From Bacteroidota bacterium (GTDB lineage: Bacteria; Bacteroidota; Bacteroidia; Flavobacteriales; Flavobacteriaceae), in assembly GCA_949528465.1 (NCBI GenBank), contig CATIMP010000042.1:1-33429 (forward strand): DNA of 33,429 nucleotides, given 5' to 3'. A model generated the notes under the pieces. The model did no database searches. It saw nothing but the letters and a program-made list of their open reading frames with translations, and had not been told where the DNA came from. This document shows positions 7,853 through 16,004 of this stretch, in pieces; the stretch's first letter is position 1; each line of letters begins with the position of its first letter. Made by a program: the position numbers and the translations under genes.

Positions 7853-9368
7853 CTGGATTTTCTATTATTTCGTAAGCGCGTGCCTTAATTTGTGCCAATT
7901 CTTCGGGTTTGATTTTTCCTAGTAAATTGAACATCATCCCCATGCGATGATTTCCCTTTAACTCTTCTCTTTTATCATCCAAAAAGTTCCAATACAAACT
8001 ATTAAATGGACAAGCGTTTTCTCCAACACGTTTCTTTTTGTCGTAACTACAACTACTGCAATAGTTGCTCATTTTATTCACATAAGATCCTGAAGAAACA
8101 TAGGGTTTTGTAGCAACAATTCCACCATCAGCATACTGACTCATACCACGTGTATTTGGCAGTTGTACCCATTCCACAGCGTCTGCGTAAATACCTAAAT
8201 ACCAGTCATCTACTTCATCGGGATGGGTTTGCAATAGCAACGCAAAATTTCCCGTAATCATCAAGCGTTGAATGTGATGGGCATAAGCGTTTTCCAAACT
8301 GTTGCTAATGCTTGTTTTAAGGCAATTCATTTTGGTTTCCCCCGTCCAATAAAAATCAGGGAGCTTTCCGAAATTATTTAACTCATTTTTTTGCTTGTAC
8401 TGCGGCATTTCTTTCCAATACAACCCTCGAATGTATTCGCGCCAACCTAAAATTTGACGTACAAAGCCTTCTATTTGTGAGAGACTTATGGCTTCGCTAT
8501 TTCTGAACGCAGTAATTGCACGTTCAATTACCTCATCTGGATTGATGAGTTTAACATTTAAGCTAAATGAAATACGCGCATGGAATAAATTCGTTTCATC
8601 TTGATGCATAGCATCTTGATAGGTCCCAAAATCCTGAAGCAAATAGTCGCAGAAATAGTTTAATTGATTAAGTGATTCCTCGCGAGAAACCGCAAATAGA
8701 AAAGATGACGGATTGAACGTTCCAATGGTATCTATTTTTGCTGCAACTATTTGATTGTGAATTTCTTTAGCCAAAGTCATATCGGGCTGATAGGGCGGAG
8801 GTATAAGGCCGCCTTTCCACGTATTCCGATTAAATTTATCGTAGTTCCAGCTGCCGCCTTCGGGCTGTCCGTCTACCATGAGGTATTGGTGTTTTTTTCG
8901 CATATAGCGATAAAAAAACTCCATGACCAACGATTTTTTACCTTCATAGAATTCAGCTAATTCTGTCCGAGTCGTCAAAAAATGTTCGGTATCACATGCG
9001 TTTACTTTAATGTCAAGTGTTTTTCCAAATGCTTTTAATTGCTCGTCTAACCTAAATTCATCTGGTAGTTGGTACGCGAAAGAAGTTGCATCGACCAACT
9101 CAATTACTTTTCCCAAATTTTTTGTTAAGTCTTGGGTATTATTGGGGTCATCAATGGTGTAATAAATTACGGTATGTCCGTATTCTTCTAACCTTCGCGC
9201 AAAACTGCGCATAGCAGCAAAAAAAGCAACAACTTTTTGCACATGATGACGCACATAATCTGTCTCTTGTCGCATTTCGAACATCACATAACACACCTGG
9301 TTATTGGGTTCAATATACCAGCTGTGTTCTTCGTTGAGTTGATCGCCAAGAATGAGTCGTACTTCCAT
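7842..9368 (-). CDS. Iron-sulfur photolyase/cryptochrome (FeS-BCP, prokaryotic (6-4) photolyase type)
   Basis: A 508-residue member of the FeS bacterial cryptochrome/photolyase group (Agrobacterium PhrB, Rhodobacter CryB). It opens with RLILGDQLNEEHSWY, the group's typical N-terminus. Four cysteines, C349, C437, C440 and C453, fit the [4Fe-4S] ligands and fall within one residue of the PhrB positions (350, 438, 441, 454). AYAHHIQRLM (362-371) supplies the His pair near the lesion site, and GMSQYADGGIVATKPYV precedes the cluster. Characterised members repair (6-4) photoproducts using FAD, the cluster and 6,7-dimethyl-8-ribityllumazine as antenna. The start ATG overlaps the cry-DASH stop (TAATG, 9366-9370). 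Confidence 0.93.
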   Translation of the reverse strand: MEVRLILGDQLNEEHSWYIEPNNQVCYVMFEMRQETDYVRHHVQKVVAFFAAMRSFARRLEEYGHTVIYYTIDDPNNTQDLTKNLGKVIELVDATSFAYQLPDEFRLDEQLKAFGKTLDIKVNACDTEHFLTTRTELAEFYEGKKSLVMEFFYRYMRKKHQYLMVDGQPEGGSWNYDKFNRNTWKGGLIPPPYQPDMTLAKEIHNQIVAAKIDTIGTFNPSSFLFAVSREESLNQLNYFCDYLLQDFGTYQDAMHQDETNLFHARISFSLNVKLINPDEVIERAITAFRNSEAISLSQIEGFVRQILGWREYIRGLYWKEMPQYKQKNELNNFGKLPDFYWTGETKMNCLKTSISNSLENAYAHHIQRLMITGNFALLLQTHPDEVDDWYLGIYADAVEWVQLPNTRGMSQYADGGIVATKPYVSSGSYVNKMSNYCSSCSYDKKKRVGENACPFNSLYWNFLDDKREELKGNHRMGMMFNLLGKIKPEELAQIKARAYEIIENPDAF

Positions 9369-10666
9369 TAGAAAAGTGTTGTTTGTAACCAGGTTTTTTG
9401 GTAGGTATTGTTTGGATCATAGCGTTCTGCTTGCCACGAAATATGAAATTTTCTATCTCGCGGGTCGTTCCCGACACCTGCATTGTACATCCAATTTCCA
9501 TAATTGCTATGCACATCATAATCAATAAGCATTGCTTCAAAATAGGCCGCACCAATGCGCCAGTCCAAATGCCATTCTTTACTGAAAAAACTCGCTACAT
9601 TTTGTCGTCCACGATTGCTCATAAATCCAGTGCAAGCCAATTCGCGCATATTCGCATTAACAAAAGGCTCCGGTGTGTTGCCATCAATCCATTTTTGTAC
9701 AAGCCTATTGTTCGTTTTCCACTCGTATGACTTGCCTAAAATCCCACCGATTTTAAAAATTTTATTGCCGTGTTTTAACGAGATATATTTAAAATAATCA
9801 CGCCAAATCAATTCAAAAATCAACCAATAGGTAGATTCATTTTTTGTAATTGTTTTCTCATATTTTTTTACTTCTGCGTAAATTGATCTTGGAGAAATAG
9901 ATCCAAACGCCATCCAAAGCGACAGTTTAGAACTGTATTTTTTTCCCAACAAACCATTTCTTGTTTTTTTATAGAAAGACAATTGTTTTGTGTCCCAAAA
10001 ATATTCTTGGATACGTTTCCATGCTGCCGCCTCACCGCCATCAAACGGAATTGCAGTTCTTGCATCGTTTGAGATGTTTTCATAGCCTAATTTTTCTAGC
10101 GTGGGCAACTCAGGAGTTTCATGTATAAGATTTTCAGTTGGCATGGGATCTGGTATCCCTATTGGTGGTCTAACATGACTTTGCTTTTCGCATTTTTTTC
10201 TAAAGACGGTAAACACTTCTGGTATATTTGAAACTTCCATGGGAATATCGTCTGGATGAAATAAAAACTGATCGTAATTCCAATGGGTTTTAATGTTGTT
10301 AGGAATTTGTGCCGCATCATCTATTTCTTCTTGAGTCCACTCGTGTTGTGCGTATAGATCAGTTACTCCATATTTTTCTTGAAGCTGCTGCACAGTTTGT
10401 TTCAAGTTTCCAACGGTAACCCACAATGTGATGTTGAGCTTTGCCAAATCTTCTTGGAGTTGGGTCAATGTTTGCAATAAAAATTGAGCTCTAAAAGCTT
10501 CCATTTTCTTAAAGCTCCACGGCGTTTCTTTTAGCCACGTTTCTGGAATATGAAAGAGTCCAATTACACGATTATGCTTTAATGTGGCTTGTGTAAGTGC
10601 TTGTTGGTCACGGACACGTAAGTCGTTCCGAAACCAAACTATTGCTGTTGTTTTTGCCTTCTGCAT
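9368..10666 (-). CDS. DASH-family cryptochrome
   Basis: A 432-residue cry-DASH. The N-terminal domain begins [17 protein letters not shown]. The FAD domain shows DASH hallmarks: [57 protein letters not shown], and the C-terminal [17 protein letters not shown] with the flavin Asn and electron-relay Trp retained. Cry-DASH proteins repair cyclobutane dimers, mainly in single-stranded DNA, and some have signalling roles; the antenna is normally methenyltetrahydrofolate. It starts inside the 3' end of the DUF2256 gene (28-base overlap) and ends overlapping the FeS-BCP start. Similar length to bacterial relatives; no disruption seen. Confidence 0.94.
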   Translation of the reverse strand: MQKAKTTAIVWFRNDLRVRDQQALTQATLKHNRVIGLFHIPETWLKETPWSFKKMEAFRAQFLLQTLTQLQEDLAKLNITLWVTVGNLKQTVQQLQEKYGVTDLYAQHEWTQEEIDDAAQIPNNIKTHWNYDQFLFHPDDIPMEVSNIPEVFTVFRKKCEKQSHVRPPIGIPDPMPTENLIHETPELPTLEKLGYENISNDARTAIPFDGGEAAAWKRIQEYFWDTKQLSFYKKTRNGLLGKKYSSKLSLWMAFGSISPRSIYAEVKKYEKTITKNESTYWLIFELIWRDYFKYISLKHGNKIFKIGGILGKSYEWKTNNRLVQKWIDGNTPEPFVNANMRELACTGFMSNRGRQNVASFFSKEWHLDWRIGAAYFEAMLIDYDVHSNYGNWMYNAGVGNDPRDRKFHISWQAERYDPNNTYQKTWLQTTLF

Positions 10667-10785
10667 CTTTCGCTACAATATTTTACGTGTTCCCAATTGT
10701 TACTCCATTTTTTACGCCACACAAAAGGAAGGTTACACACCACACAAATTTTTTGTGGTAGGTGCTCTTTTTTTACGCCTTTCAT
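10639..10785 (-). CDS. DUF2256 small zinc-ribbon protein (48 aa)
   Basis: A short gene easily missed. Translation begins [17 protein letters not shown] and continues LPFVWRKKW and [12 protein letters not shown]. It contains two Cys pairs, C14/C17 and C37/C41, expected to bind zinc, with Trp and basic residues around them. This matches DUF2256, a family of unknown function often found next to photolyase genes. Its ATG overlaps the stop of the upstream photolyase (ATGA, 10782-10785), and its last 28 bases overlap the cry-DASH start, so it is embedded and co-translated in the operon. A role as zinc-dependent partner of the photolyases is inference. Confidence 0.9.
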   Translation of the reverse strand: MKGVKKEHLPQKICVVCNLPFVWRKKWSNNWEHVKYCSERCRRQKQQQ

Positions 10786-12074
10786 GTTGCCAATCCAGCT
10801 TTGTAGGTTTGCAAACAGCGCTCTCTAGCCATTTTGTGATCCACCATCTGATTTGGATACGCGAAGGATTGATATTCCGGCACCCATTTTTGTATGTATT
10901 TGTGGTCTTTGTCAAACTTTTTTACTTGCTCTGTGGGATTAAAAACACGGAAGTAAGGAGCTGCATCTACGCCGCTGCCAGCGACCCATTGCCAATTTCC
11001 GACATTGCTTGATTGTTCATAATCGAGTAGTTTTTCGGCAAAATAGGCCTCGCCCCAACGCCAATCAATAAGCAAGTGTTTACACAAAAAACTACCCACA
11101 AGCATACGAACGCGGTTGTGCATAAATCCTGTTTGATTGAGTTCACGCATACCCGCATCTACAAGTGGATATCCCGTTTTTCCTTCGCACCATTTTTTAA
11201 ATTCTTCTTCGTTATTGCGCCAATCAATGCGGTCGTATTGTGGTTTAAAACTCGATTCTGTTGTGTGCGGATAATGCCATAAAATTTGCATAAAAAACTC
11301 ACGCCAAACCAACTCTTTTAAAAAAGTAGGTTGTGTACTTTTACGGGCTTTCGCAATAATTTTTCTAATCGATACCGCACCAAATCGTAAATAAACTCCC
11401 AGTTTACTTGTGCTATCCATTGAAGGGAAGTTACGCGTGTCGTCATAAGCATCCATCATACTTTTAGATTCGCTTGCGGCTGGAAATTCGTGTTGTCCTT
11501 TGGAAAATCCAATCGCTTCTAAAGTTGGAATTTCCTCGAGATCTGACTTAAATAGTTTATCTAATAATTTTTCAGAAGGAAAATTTGGCACCCCTTGTTC
11601 TTCCATTTGAGCAAGCCATATTCTAGAATAAGGAGTATATACTTTATACGGAGTGCCGTCTTTTTTGAGCACTTCATCTGGTGTAAAAAGAACTTGGTCT
11701 TTAAATGTTTTGAATTCAACCCCCATTTCAGCCAGTTTGCGCTGCATCTCAGCATCACGTTTTCTAGCGTATGGCTCATAATCTTCGTTGGTGTAGACGG
11801 CTGTGATGTTATAGGCTGTGCACCACGAAGAAATACAATCTGATGGATTTCCCTTTTTTACAAGCATTCCGCTTCCTTTTTCACGAAAAATGGTATCCAA
11901 CTTCGAGATGTGCTTATGTATAAAACCTATACGCGCATCGTTTTTAGGTAGTTTGTTGGTGATGTTTTCATCAAATACGAAAACGGGTAGTACGGCATTT
12001 GCTTCTGAAAGCGCATGAAAAAACCCTGCGTTATCGGCTTCTCGTAAATCGCGACGAAACCAAAATAATATCAT
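10782..12074 (-). CDS. phr: Class I deoxyribodipyrimidine photolyase
   Basis: A 430-residue photolyase that uses blue light and reduced FAD to split cyclobutane pyrimidine dimers. The N-terminal antenna domain begins [17 protein letters not shown]. The FAD domain has [48 protein letters not shown] and [16 protein letters not shown]. The pocket [16 protein letters not shown] keeps the flavin Asn and electron-relay Trp, then [11 protein letters not shown] and KYIQKWVPE close the domain. Of the four paralogs here it is the most canonical CPD enzyme. It is coupled upstream to the SDR-like gene (ATGA, 12071-12074) and downstream to DUF2256 (ATGA). Confidence 0.95.
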   Translation of the reverse strand: MILFWFRRDLREADNAGFFHALSEANAVLPVFVFDENITNKLPKNDARIGFIHKHISKLDTIFREKGSGMLVKKGNPSDCISSWCTAYNITAVYTNEDYEPYARKRDAEMQRKLAEMGVEFKTFKDQVLFTPDEVLKKDGTPYKVYTPYSRIWLAQMEEQGVPNFPSEKLLDKLFKSDLEEIPTLEAIGFSKGQHEFPAASESKSMMDAYDDTRNFPSMDSTSKLGVYLRFGAVSIRKIIAKARKSTQPTFLKELVWREFFMQILWHYPHTTESSFKPQYDRIDWRNNEEEFKKWCEGKTGYPLVDAGMRELNQTGFMHNRVRMLVGSFLCKHLLIDWRWGEAYFAEKLLDYEQSSNVGNWQWVAGSGVDAAPYFRVFNPTEQVKKFDKDHKYIQKWVPEYQSFAYPNQMVDHKMARERCLQTYKAGLAT

Positions 12075-12772
12075 CCATTTACATTTAAAGATGACATACC
12101 ACCGTCAAGACCTAATACTTGTCCTGTCATCCAGCTACTTTTTTCTGACAATAAGAAAGCCGCCAACTGTGCCACATCTTGTGTTGTTCCAATACGTTTT
12201 AGTGGATGTCTAAGGGCTGCTTTTTCCTTTTTAGCATCGTTATTTAAAAACCGATTTGCCAAAGGTGTGTCTGTTATTGAAGGGGCAATTACGTTAACTC
12301 TTACTTTTGGCGCCCATTCTGCTGCTAAGGAACGTCCTAAACCTTCTAATGCTCCTTTAGCGGCCGCTACACTTGCGTGAAAGGGCATGCCTGTTTGCAC
12401 AGCAACAGTACTAAAAAGCACCACACTCGCTTGTTCACTTGCAGCCAATAGCGGTTGTAATTGTTGTAATGTTTTCACTGCCCCCATTACATTAATAGAA
12501 AAGTCAGCCGTAAATGCCTCGGGTTTCAATCCTTTGAACGGACGCAAATTGATGCTTCCTGGGCAGTATGCAAAACCGTCTACTACTGCAGGAAGTTTTT
12601 CTAGCGGCAAATCGTCTTGAAGTACATCAAATGGGATGTGTGTTACGTTTTTTCCAGCAAGGCCTTCGTTTGTTCTCGAGGCTACAAAAATCGATGCGTC
12701 AGTAGGGAGTTCGTCTATAATTTGGCTGCCAATTCCATAGCTTCCGCCAATTAATAAAAATGTTTTACTCAT
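12071..12772 (-). CDS. SDR-family protein lacking the catalytic tyrosine
   Basis: A 233-residue short-chain dehydrogenase/reductase fold. The cofactor loop GGSYGIG is at 9-15, followed by a structural N94 and S121 in LFSTVAV. Where the family has YxxxK, the sequence is VAAAK (V135...K139) within PFHASVAAAKGALEGL, so the proton-donor Tyr is missing although Lys and Ser remain. The C-terminus has the classic MTGQVLGLDGGM. It may bind NAD(P)H without normal oxidoreductase chemistry, or a nearby residue may replace Tyr. It lies 5 bases after the SRPBCC gene and overlaps the photolyase start, so it belongs to the light-repair operon. The substrate is unknown. Confidence 0.9.
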   Translation of the reverse strand: MSKTFLLIGGSYGIGSQIIDELPTDASIFVASRTNEGLAGKNVTHIPFDVLQDDLPLEKLPAVVDGFAYCPGSINLRPFKGLKPEAFTADFSINVMGAVKTLQQLQPLLAASEQASVVLFSTVAVQTGMPFHASVAAAKGALEGLGRSLAAEWAPKVRVNVIAPSITDTPLANRFLNNDAKKEKAALRHPLKRIGTTQDVAQLAAFLLSEKSSWMTGQVLGLDGGMSSLNVNG

Positions 12773-12777
12773 GATGT

Positions 12778-13227
12778 TTAATTAAAAATTTCGTTAAGTG
12801 CTTTTTCTCTATAATCAAAAATCTGCTTGACTTTTGCGCGCACAAAAAGCACATGTGCCAACCAACCTAATGGGCCAAGGGGTAATTTATAATCCACAAT
12901 GTCTTCCATCACCACACCGTTTTCCGTTTTTTTGATAAAATGCTTGTGATGCCAAAACGTATATGGACCAAATCGTTGCTCATCTACAAAGAACTCTCCT
13001 TCTTGTACATGGGTTATTTCGGTTACCCATCTAAAGGGAATTCCCAAAAGTGGTGTAAGTCTGTATTGAATGATTTGACCTGAAAACATCTTGCGTTCTG
13101 CGCCAGAAATAATATCAAATCCCATGTAATCTGGGGTGATACGTTTTAAGTTTTTTGGGTCAGATAAAAAAGTCCACGCTTGTTCCATTGTTGTGGGTAA
13201 TTCTTGTTTTGAGGTGTACTGGTACAT
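12778..13227 (-). CDS. SRPBCC (START/Bet v1-like) family protein, first gene of photolyase operon
   Basis: A 149-residue hydrophobic-cavity protein: MYQYTSKQELPTTMEQAWTF followed by FLSDPKNLKRITP, typical of the SRPBCC superfamily, with LLGIPFRWVTEITHV and a DIVDYKLPLGPLG core. Such proteins bind lipids, pigments or other small hydrophobic ligands; the ligand here is unknown. I choose ATG 13227. The longer in-frame start at 13254 would place its first codons across the predicted -7 box (TATATTTG, 13250-13243), upstream of the likely transcript start. It is followed at once by the SDR-like gene and four photolyase paralogs, so a role in flavin or antenna handling or in membrane photoprotection is possible but inferred. 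Confidence 0.88.
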   Translation of the reverse strand: MYQYTSKQELPTTMEQAWTFLSDPKNLKRITPDYMGFDIISGAERKMFSGQIIQYRLTPLLGIPFRWVTEITHVQEGEFFVDEQRFGPYTFWHHKHFIKKTENGVVMEDIVDYKLPLGPLGWLAHVLFVRAKVKQIFDYREKALNEIFN

Positions 13228-13242
13228 AGCGTATGTTTTACG

Positions 13243-13276
13243 CAAATATACCATTTTGTTTAATGTTTAGACACAA
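13243..13276 (-). promoter_or_regulatory. Promoter of the photolyase operon
   Basis: Reading on the minus strand, TTG at 13276-13274, a 23-base spacer, then TATATTTG at 13250-13243, an exact -7 match for Bacteroidota (TAnnTTTG). The spacing is at the long end. Transcription would start near 13237, about 10 bases before the SRPBCC ATG at 13227. The inverted repeat at 13253-13291 surrounds the -33 region. Confidence 0.6.
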
Positions 13277-13291
13277 AAAGTTAAACAAAAT
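13253..13291. promoter_or_regulatory. Perfect 11-bp inverted repeat, candidate operator of the photolyase operon
   Basis: ATTTTGTTTAA at 13253-13263 and its exact reverse complement TTAAACAAAAT at 13281-13291 are separated by 17 bases. The repeat lies 2 bases upstream of the -7 box and spans the -33 element, as expected for a regulator acting on this promoter. The same half-sites in the same arrangement occur upstream of the CarH-like regulator (21803-21835). Confidence 0.6.
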
Positions 13292-13388
13292 AAACAGTAA
13301 AACTATTTTTCAATGTTTTTACGGTTTCGCAAGACACAACAAACATCAATAAAGAAACAGCGGCTATATCAATGGCAAAACGCGAGAA

Positions 13389-14054
13389 TTAATTGCTATC
13401 CTCAGGACTCACAAAAATTTTAAATACGGCAACGGCAAGTGCCATTCCTACAAATGGAGCCGTAAGATAAAGCCACATCGGTTCCCAATGATCTCCAATA
13501 AGCGCAGGGCCCAAAGATCTCACAGGGTTCATAGAGGCATTGGTTAAGGGTCCAGCAAACATTGCTTCTAACAAAATGACGCTACCCACAGTAACACCAG
13601 CTACAGGCCCAATTTCTTTACTTCCAGTACTGATGTGCAAAATCACAAGCATTAAGAAAAAGGAAAGTAGTAATTCTAACCAAAATGCACTCATATGCGG
13701 AATAGATGGAATAGTAGCCCCAATTATATCACTTTCTGGAAGTAGTGCTTTTACTGCAGCACTTGCTACAATGGCGCCCAACGCCTGCATGACGATATAG
13801 CTGGGCACTTTTTTCCAAGCAAAACGATCCGCAAGGGCAAATGAAACCGTAACAGCAGGATTAAAATGCGCTCCTGAATGCTCACCAAAAGCATAAATCA
13901 TCACCATAACGATAAGCCCCCAAGTGATGGCAATACCTTCGTGGGCAACAGCTCCTGTGGTTTCATTTACCGCCATGGCGGCAGTGCCACAAAATACCAT
14001 GGCAAACGTTCCCACAAATTCGGCATAAAGGGCTGAAAATTTTTGCATCTTCAA
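13389..14054 (-). CDS. Aquaporin / MIP-family channel
   Basis: A 221-residue inner-membrane channel with six predicted transmembrane helices and two half-helices, moving water or small neutral solutes. The first half-helix motif is HFNPAVT (N65-P66-A67), the second SMNPVRSLGPA (N176-P177-V178-R179): NPV replaces the second NPA, while the selectivity-filter Arg is kept. EFVGTFAMVF in helix 1 is typical of the family. NPV variants exist in several MIP subfamilies, so selectivity cannot be read from this. Start may be M1 (14054) or M3 (14048). It follows maf by 28 bases and may be the last gene of the DUF2520-kdsC-maf unit. Confidence 0.93.
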   Translation of the reverse strand: MKMQKFSALYAEFVGTFAMVFCGTAAMAVNETTGAVAHEGIAITWGLIVMVMIYAFGEHSGAHFNPAVTVSFALADRFAWKKVPSYIVMQALGAIVASAAVKALLPESDIIGATIPSIPHMSAFWLELLLSFFLMLVILHISTGSKEIGPVAGVTVGSVILLEAMFAGPLTNASMNPVRSLGPALIGDHWEPMWLYLTAPFVGMALAVAVFKIFVSPEDSN

Positions 14055-14082
14055 AATTAGCGCATTAAAGTTTAGCTTAATG

Positions 14083-14655
14083 TTATGTTATTTGGTAAGT
14101 CGAAAGCAATTCATAGGTTTTGTGCGTGGGCAACCCAACAACGTTGGTATACGATCCTTCAATTTTTTTAACTCCAACAAGTCCTATCCATTCTTGAATT
14201 CCGTAAGCGCCAGCTTTATCAAGTGGTTGATGTGTTTGTACATAATATTCGATTTCATCTGTAGTTAAATCGCGCATTGTCACTTTAGTAGTGTCGTTGA
14301 CACAACTTTGTTTATCTGCACCACTCAAACATACCGAACTAATAACTTCATGTGTTTTTCCCGAAAGTGATGTGAGCATTTTAATGGCATCGTTTTCGTT
14401 TTTTGGTTTACCAAGTGCAATACCTTCGTGCCAAACAATGGTATCAGCCGTTAGCACAAGTTCGTTGGATAGCAATGTTTTTTGCTGTGCTTTTCCTTTT
14501 AGTTTTGCTAGAAAATCAGTGATGGCAGCGCCTTTCAAATCACTTGCATACACTTCATCAACATCAAGGATACGTTGCTCAAACGGAATATTCATCTGTG
14601 TGAGTAATTCCACACGACGAGGCGAACCTGAGCCTAAGTACAGTTTTTTGGTCAT
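14083..14655 (-). CDS. maf: Maf-like nucleoside triphosphate pyrophosphatase
   Basis: A 190-residue Maf/Ham1-fold enzyme that hydrolyses non-canonical or excess nucleotides (dTTP/UTP or modified forms, depending on subgroup) to monophosphates. The nucleotide loop LGSGSPRRVELL is at 7-18, VLTADTIVW supplies the conserved Asp pocket, and GKPKNENDAIKML and the GAYGIQEWIG segment complete the family signature. It was linked to septum inhibition in Bacillus. The start overlaps the kdsC-like stop by 4 bases (14652-14655), so the two are co-translated. Confidence 0.94.
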   Translation of the reverse strand: MTKKLYLGSGSPRRVELLTQMNIPFEQRILDVDEVYASDLKGAAITDFLAKLKGKAQQKTLLSNELVLTADTIVWHEGIALGKPKNENDAIKMLTSLSGKTHEVISSVCLSGADKQSCVNDTTKVTMRDLTTDEIEYYVQTHQPLDKAGAYGIQEWIGLVGVKKIEGSYTNVVGLPTHKTYELLSTYQIT

Positions 14656-15179
14656 TTGCTATCGTTACGTGCATTGGTTAGTGCCCCCCATTTTCCTTGC
14701 ACTCTTAACACTTGTTCGATGACATCGCGCACACAGCCTTTGCCACCATCTTTATGCGAAACATAAGCTGCTGCATCCAAAACTTCTGGGACAGCATCGT
14801 TTGGACAACATCCAATGCGTGCCAAATTCATCGCAGCAATATCAGGAATATCATCACCCATAAAAAGCATTTCGTCATATGAGATGTTGTGTTTTTCAGC
14901 ATATTCTTTTAGTACTGACCCTTTTTGATGTGCACCCAAATACACATCGCCTACGCCAAGTTGCTGCAACCGAAGTCGGACAGCCTCGTTAGTGCCACCA
15001 GAAATTATAGCAACACGAAAGCCCGCGTGAAGTGCTGCTTTCACGGCATACCCGTCTTTGGTGTTCATGGTGCGCACCATTTCTCCGTCAGGTAGAATGG
15101 TAATCCCACCATCCGTAAATACGCCGTCAACATCGAAAACAAAAGTGGTAATGTGACGAAATTCTTTTTTATAGCTCAT
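14652..15179 (-). CDS. kdsC: KdsC-like HAD phosphatase (KDO 8-phosphate phosphatase family)
   Basis: A 175-residue HAD-superfamily, C0-type phosphatase. The nucleophile motif FVFDVDGVFTDGG places D16 and D18 near the N-terminus, AIISGG supplies motif II, and LFMGDDIPDIAAM the Mg-binding acidic pair. This pattern fits 3-deoxy-D-manno-octulosonate 8-phosphate phosphatase in the lipopolysaccharide core pathway. Related enzymes act on KDN/sialic acid-type phosphates, so the exact sugar is inferred. It overlaps DUF2520 (15176-15179) and maf by 4 bases each. Confidence 0.9.
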   Translation of the reverse strand: MSYKKEFRHITTFVFDVDGVFTDGGITILPDGEMVRTMNTKDGYAVKAALHAGFRVAIISGGTNEAVRLRLQQLGVGDVYLGAHQKGSVLKEYAEKHNISYDEMLFMGDDIPDIAAMNLARIGCCPNDAVPEVLDAAAYVSHKDGGKGCVRDVIEQVLRVQGKWGALTNARNDSK

Positions 15180-15928
15180 GTGTTATGTGTGTTAAAAATG
15201 GATTGACTTAAAATGCGGTAGAGTTCAGCGTCTTCTTCAGACAAAACAGAAAGATGTTTTTGTTGTGTTAATGTATCGTTTCGTTTGGCTGGCCCCGTTT
15301 GTAATGCGAATGCTTTATTTGAAAAGCTTCGTTTAAAAGTTTCTTGGATAAGTGGATGCAGTACTGAAAAAGGGAGTGCAGCTTTCGCAGCAATGTTTTG
15401 ACTAATGCTAATAATGTGATTACAGAAATTATTGGCAAATACGGCAGCCGTATGCAGTTGTAATCGTTGGCTTTCAGAAATTTGATGTACGTTTTCACTT
15501 AGTTGAGACGCAAGTTTTATAAGCAGTTCTACATCTTCTGAATTTGTTGCTTCTATGCAAATAGGAACAGTACTCCAATCCACAGGGATTGTTTCTTTAA
15601 AGCTTTGCAATGGATAAAAAATACCTTTACGTTTTATGGATTTTAATTCATTTATAGACACTGCGCCAGCGGTATGCGCCACTAGCACATCACTGTTTAT
15701 AAGCTGTTCTGCAATAGACGAAACCGCATCGTCGGTAACTGCAATAAGGCATAGATCGACATCAATATTTTGTTGAAACTGCGTGAAATAGGGTGTGTTG
15801 AGATTTTGTTTTGGAGGTGTATTTTTTCTTCCAATCCATTGCACAAGTTGAGTAGCGTTGCACGTCTCGAAAGCATGGACTAAATGAATGGCAAGATTTC
15901 CCGTGCCGATAAGTGCTATTCGCATCAT
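15176..15928 (-). CDS. DUF2520 / Rossmann-like domain protein
   Basis: A 250-residue protein with an N-terminal NAD(P)-type Rossmann motif (MRIALIGTGNLAIHLV, GTGNLA at the loop) and a C-terminal helical DUF2520 domain (LQLHTAAVFANNFCNHII, AALPFSVLHPLIQETF). The layout resembles F420-dependent NADP reductases and ketopantoate-type dehydrogenases, but the substrate is unknown. M1 and M2 are adjacent ATG codons. A possible minus-strand -7 box (CAAAATTA on the plus strand, 15933-15940) lies just upstream. It heads the DUF2520-kdsC-maf operon with ATGA coupling. Confidence 0.87.
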   Translation of the reverse strand: MMRIALIGTGNLAIHLVHAFETCNATQLVQWIGRKNTPPKQNLNTPYFTQFQQNIDVDLCLIAVTDDAVSSIAEQLINSDVLVAHTAGAVSINELKSIKRKGIFYPLQSFKETIPVDWSTVPICIEATNSEDVELLIKLASQLSENVHQISESQRLQLHTAAVFANNFCNHIISISQNIAAKAALPFSVLHPLIQETFKRSFSNKAFALQTGPAKRNDTLTQQKHLSVLSEEDAELYRILSQSIFNTHNT

Positions 15929-15981
15929 GGTTCAAAATTACAAATAAGTAAATACTTAAACGTGTGTTACTGTAATTTCAT

Positions 15982-15989
15982 TAGGTTTG
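15982..15989 (+). promoter_or_regulatory. -7 promoter box for ndk
   Basis: TAGGTTTG matches TAnnTTTG, 15 bases before the ndk ATG at 16005. I see no convincing -33 TTG at the usual distance. Confidence 0.4.
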
Positions 15990-16004
15990 CACAAAATTTA
16001 GCTC

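Noticed and set aside
10584-11012. 142-residue plus-strand open frame across the photolyase/cry-DASH junction
   Set aside because: It is antisense to three well-supported minus-strand genes including DUF2256, and its translation shows no recognisable domain.
14291-14722. 143-residue plus-strand open frame opposite maf and kdsC
   Set aside because: Shadow of two clear genes; the composition is Ser/Phe/Cys-rich, as expected for antisense of coding sequence.
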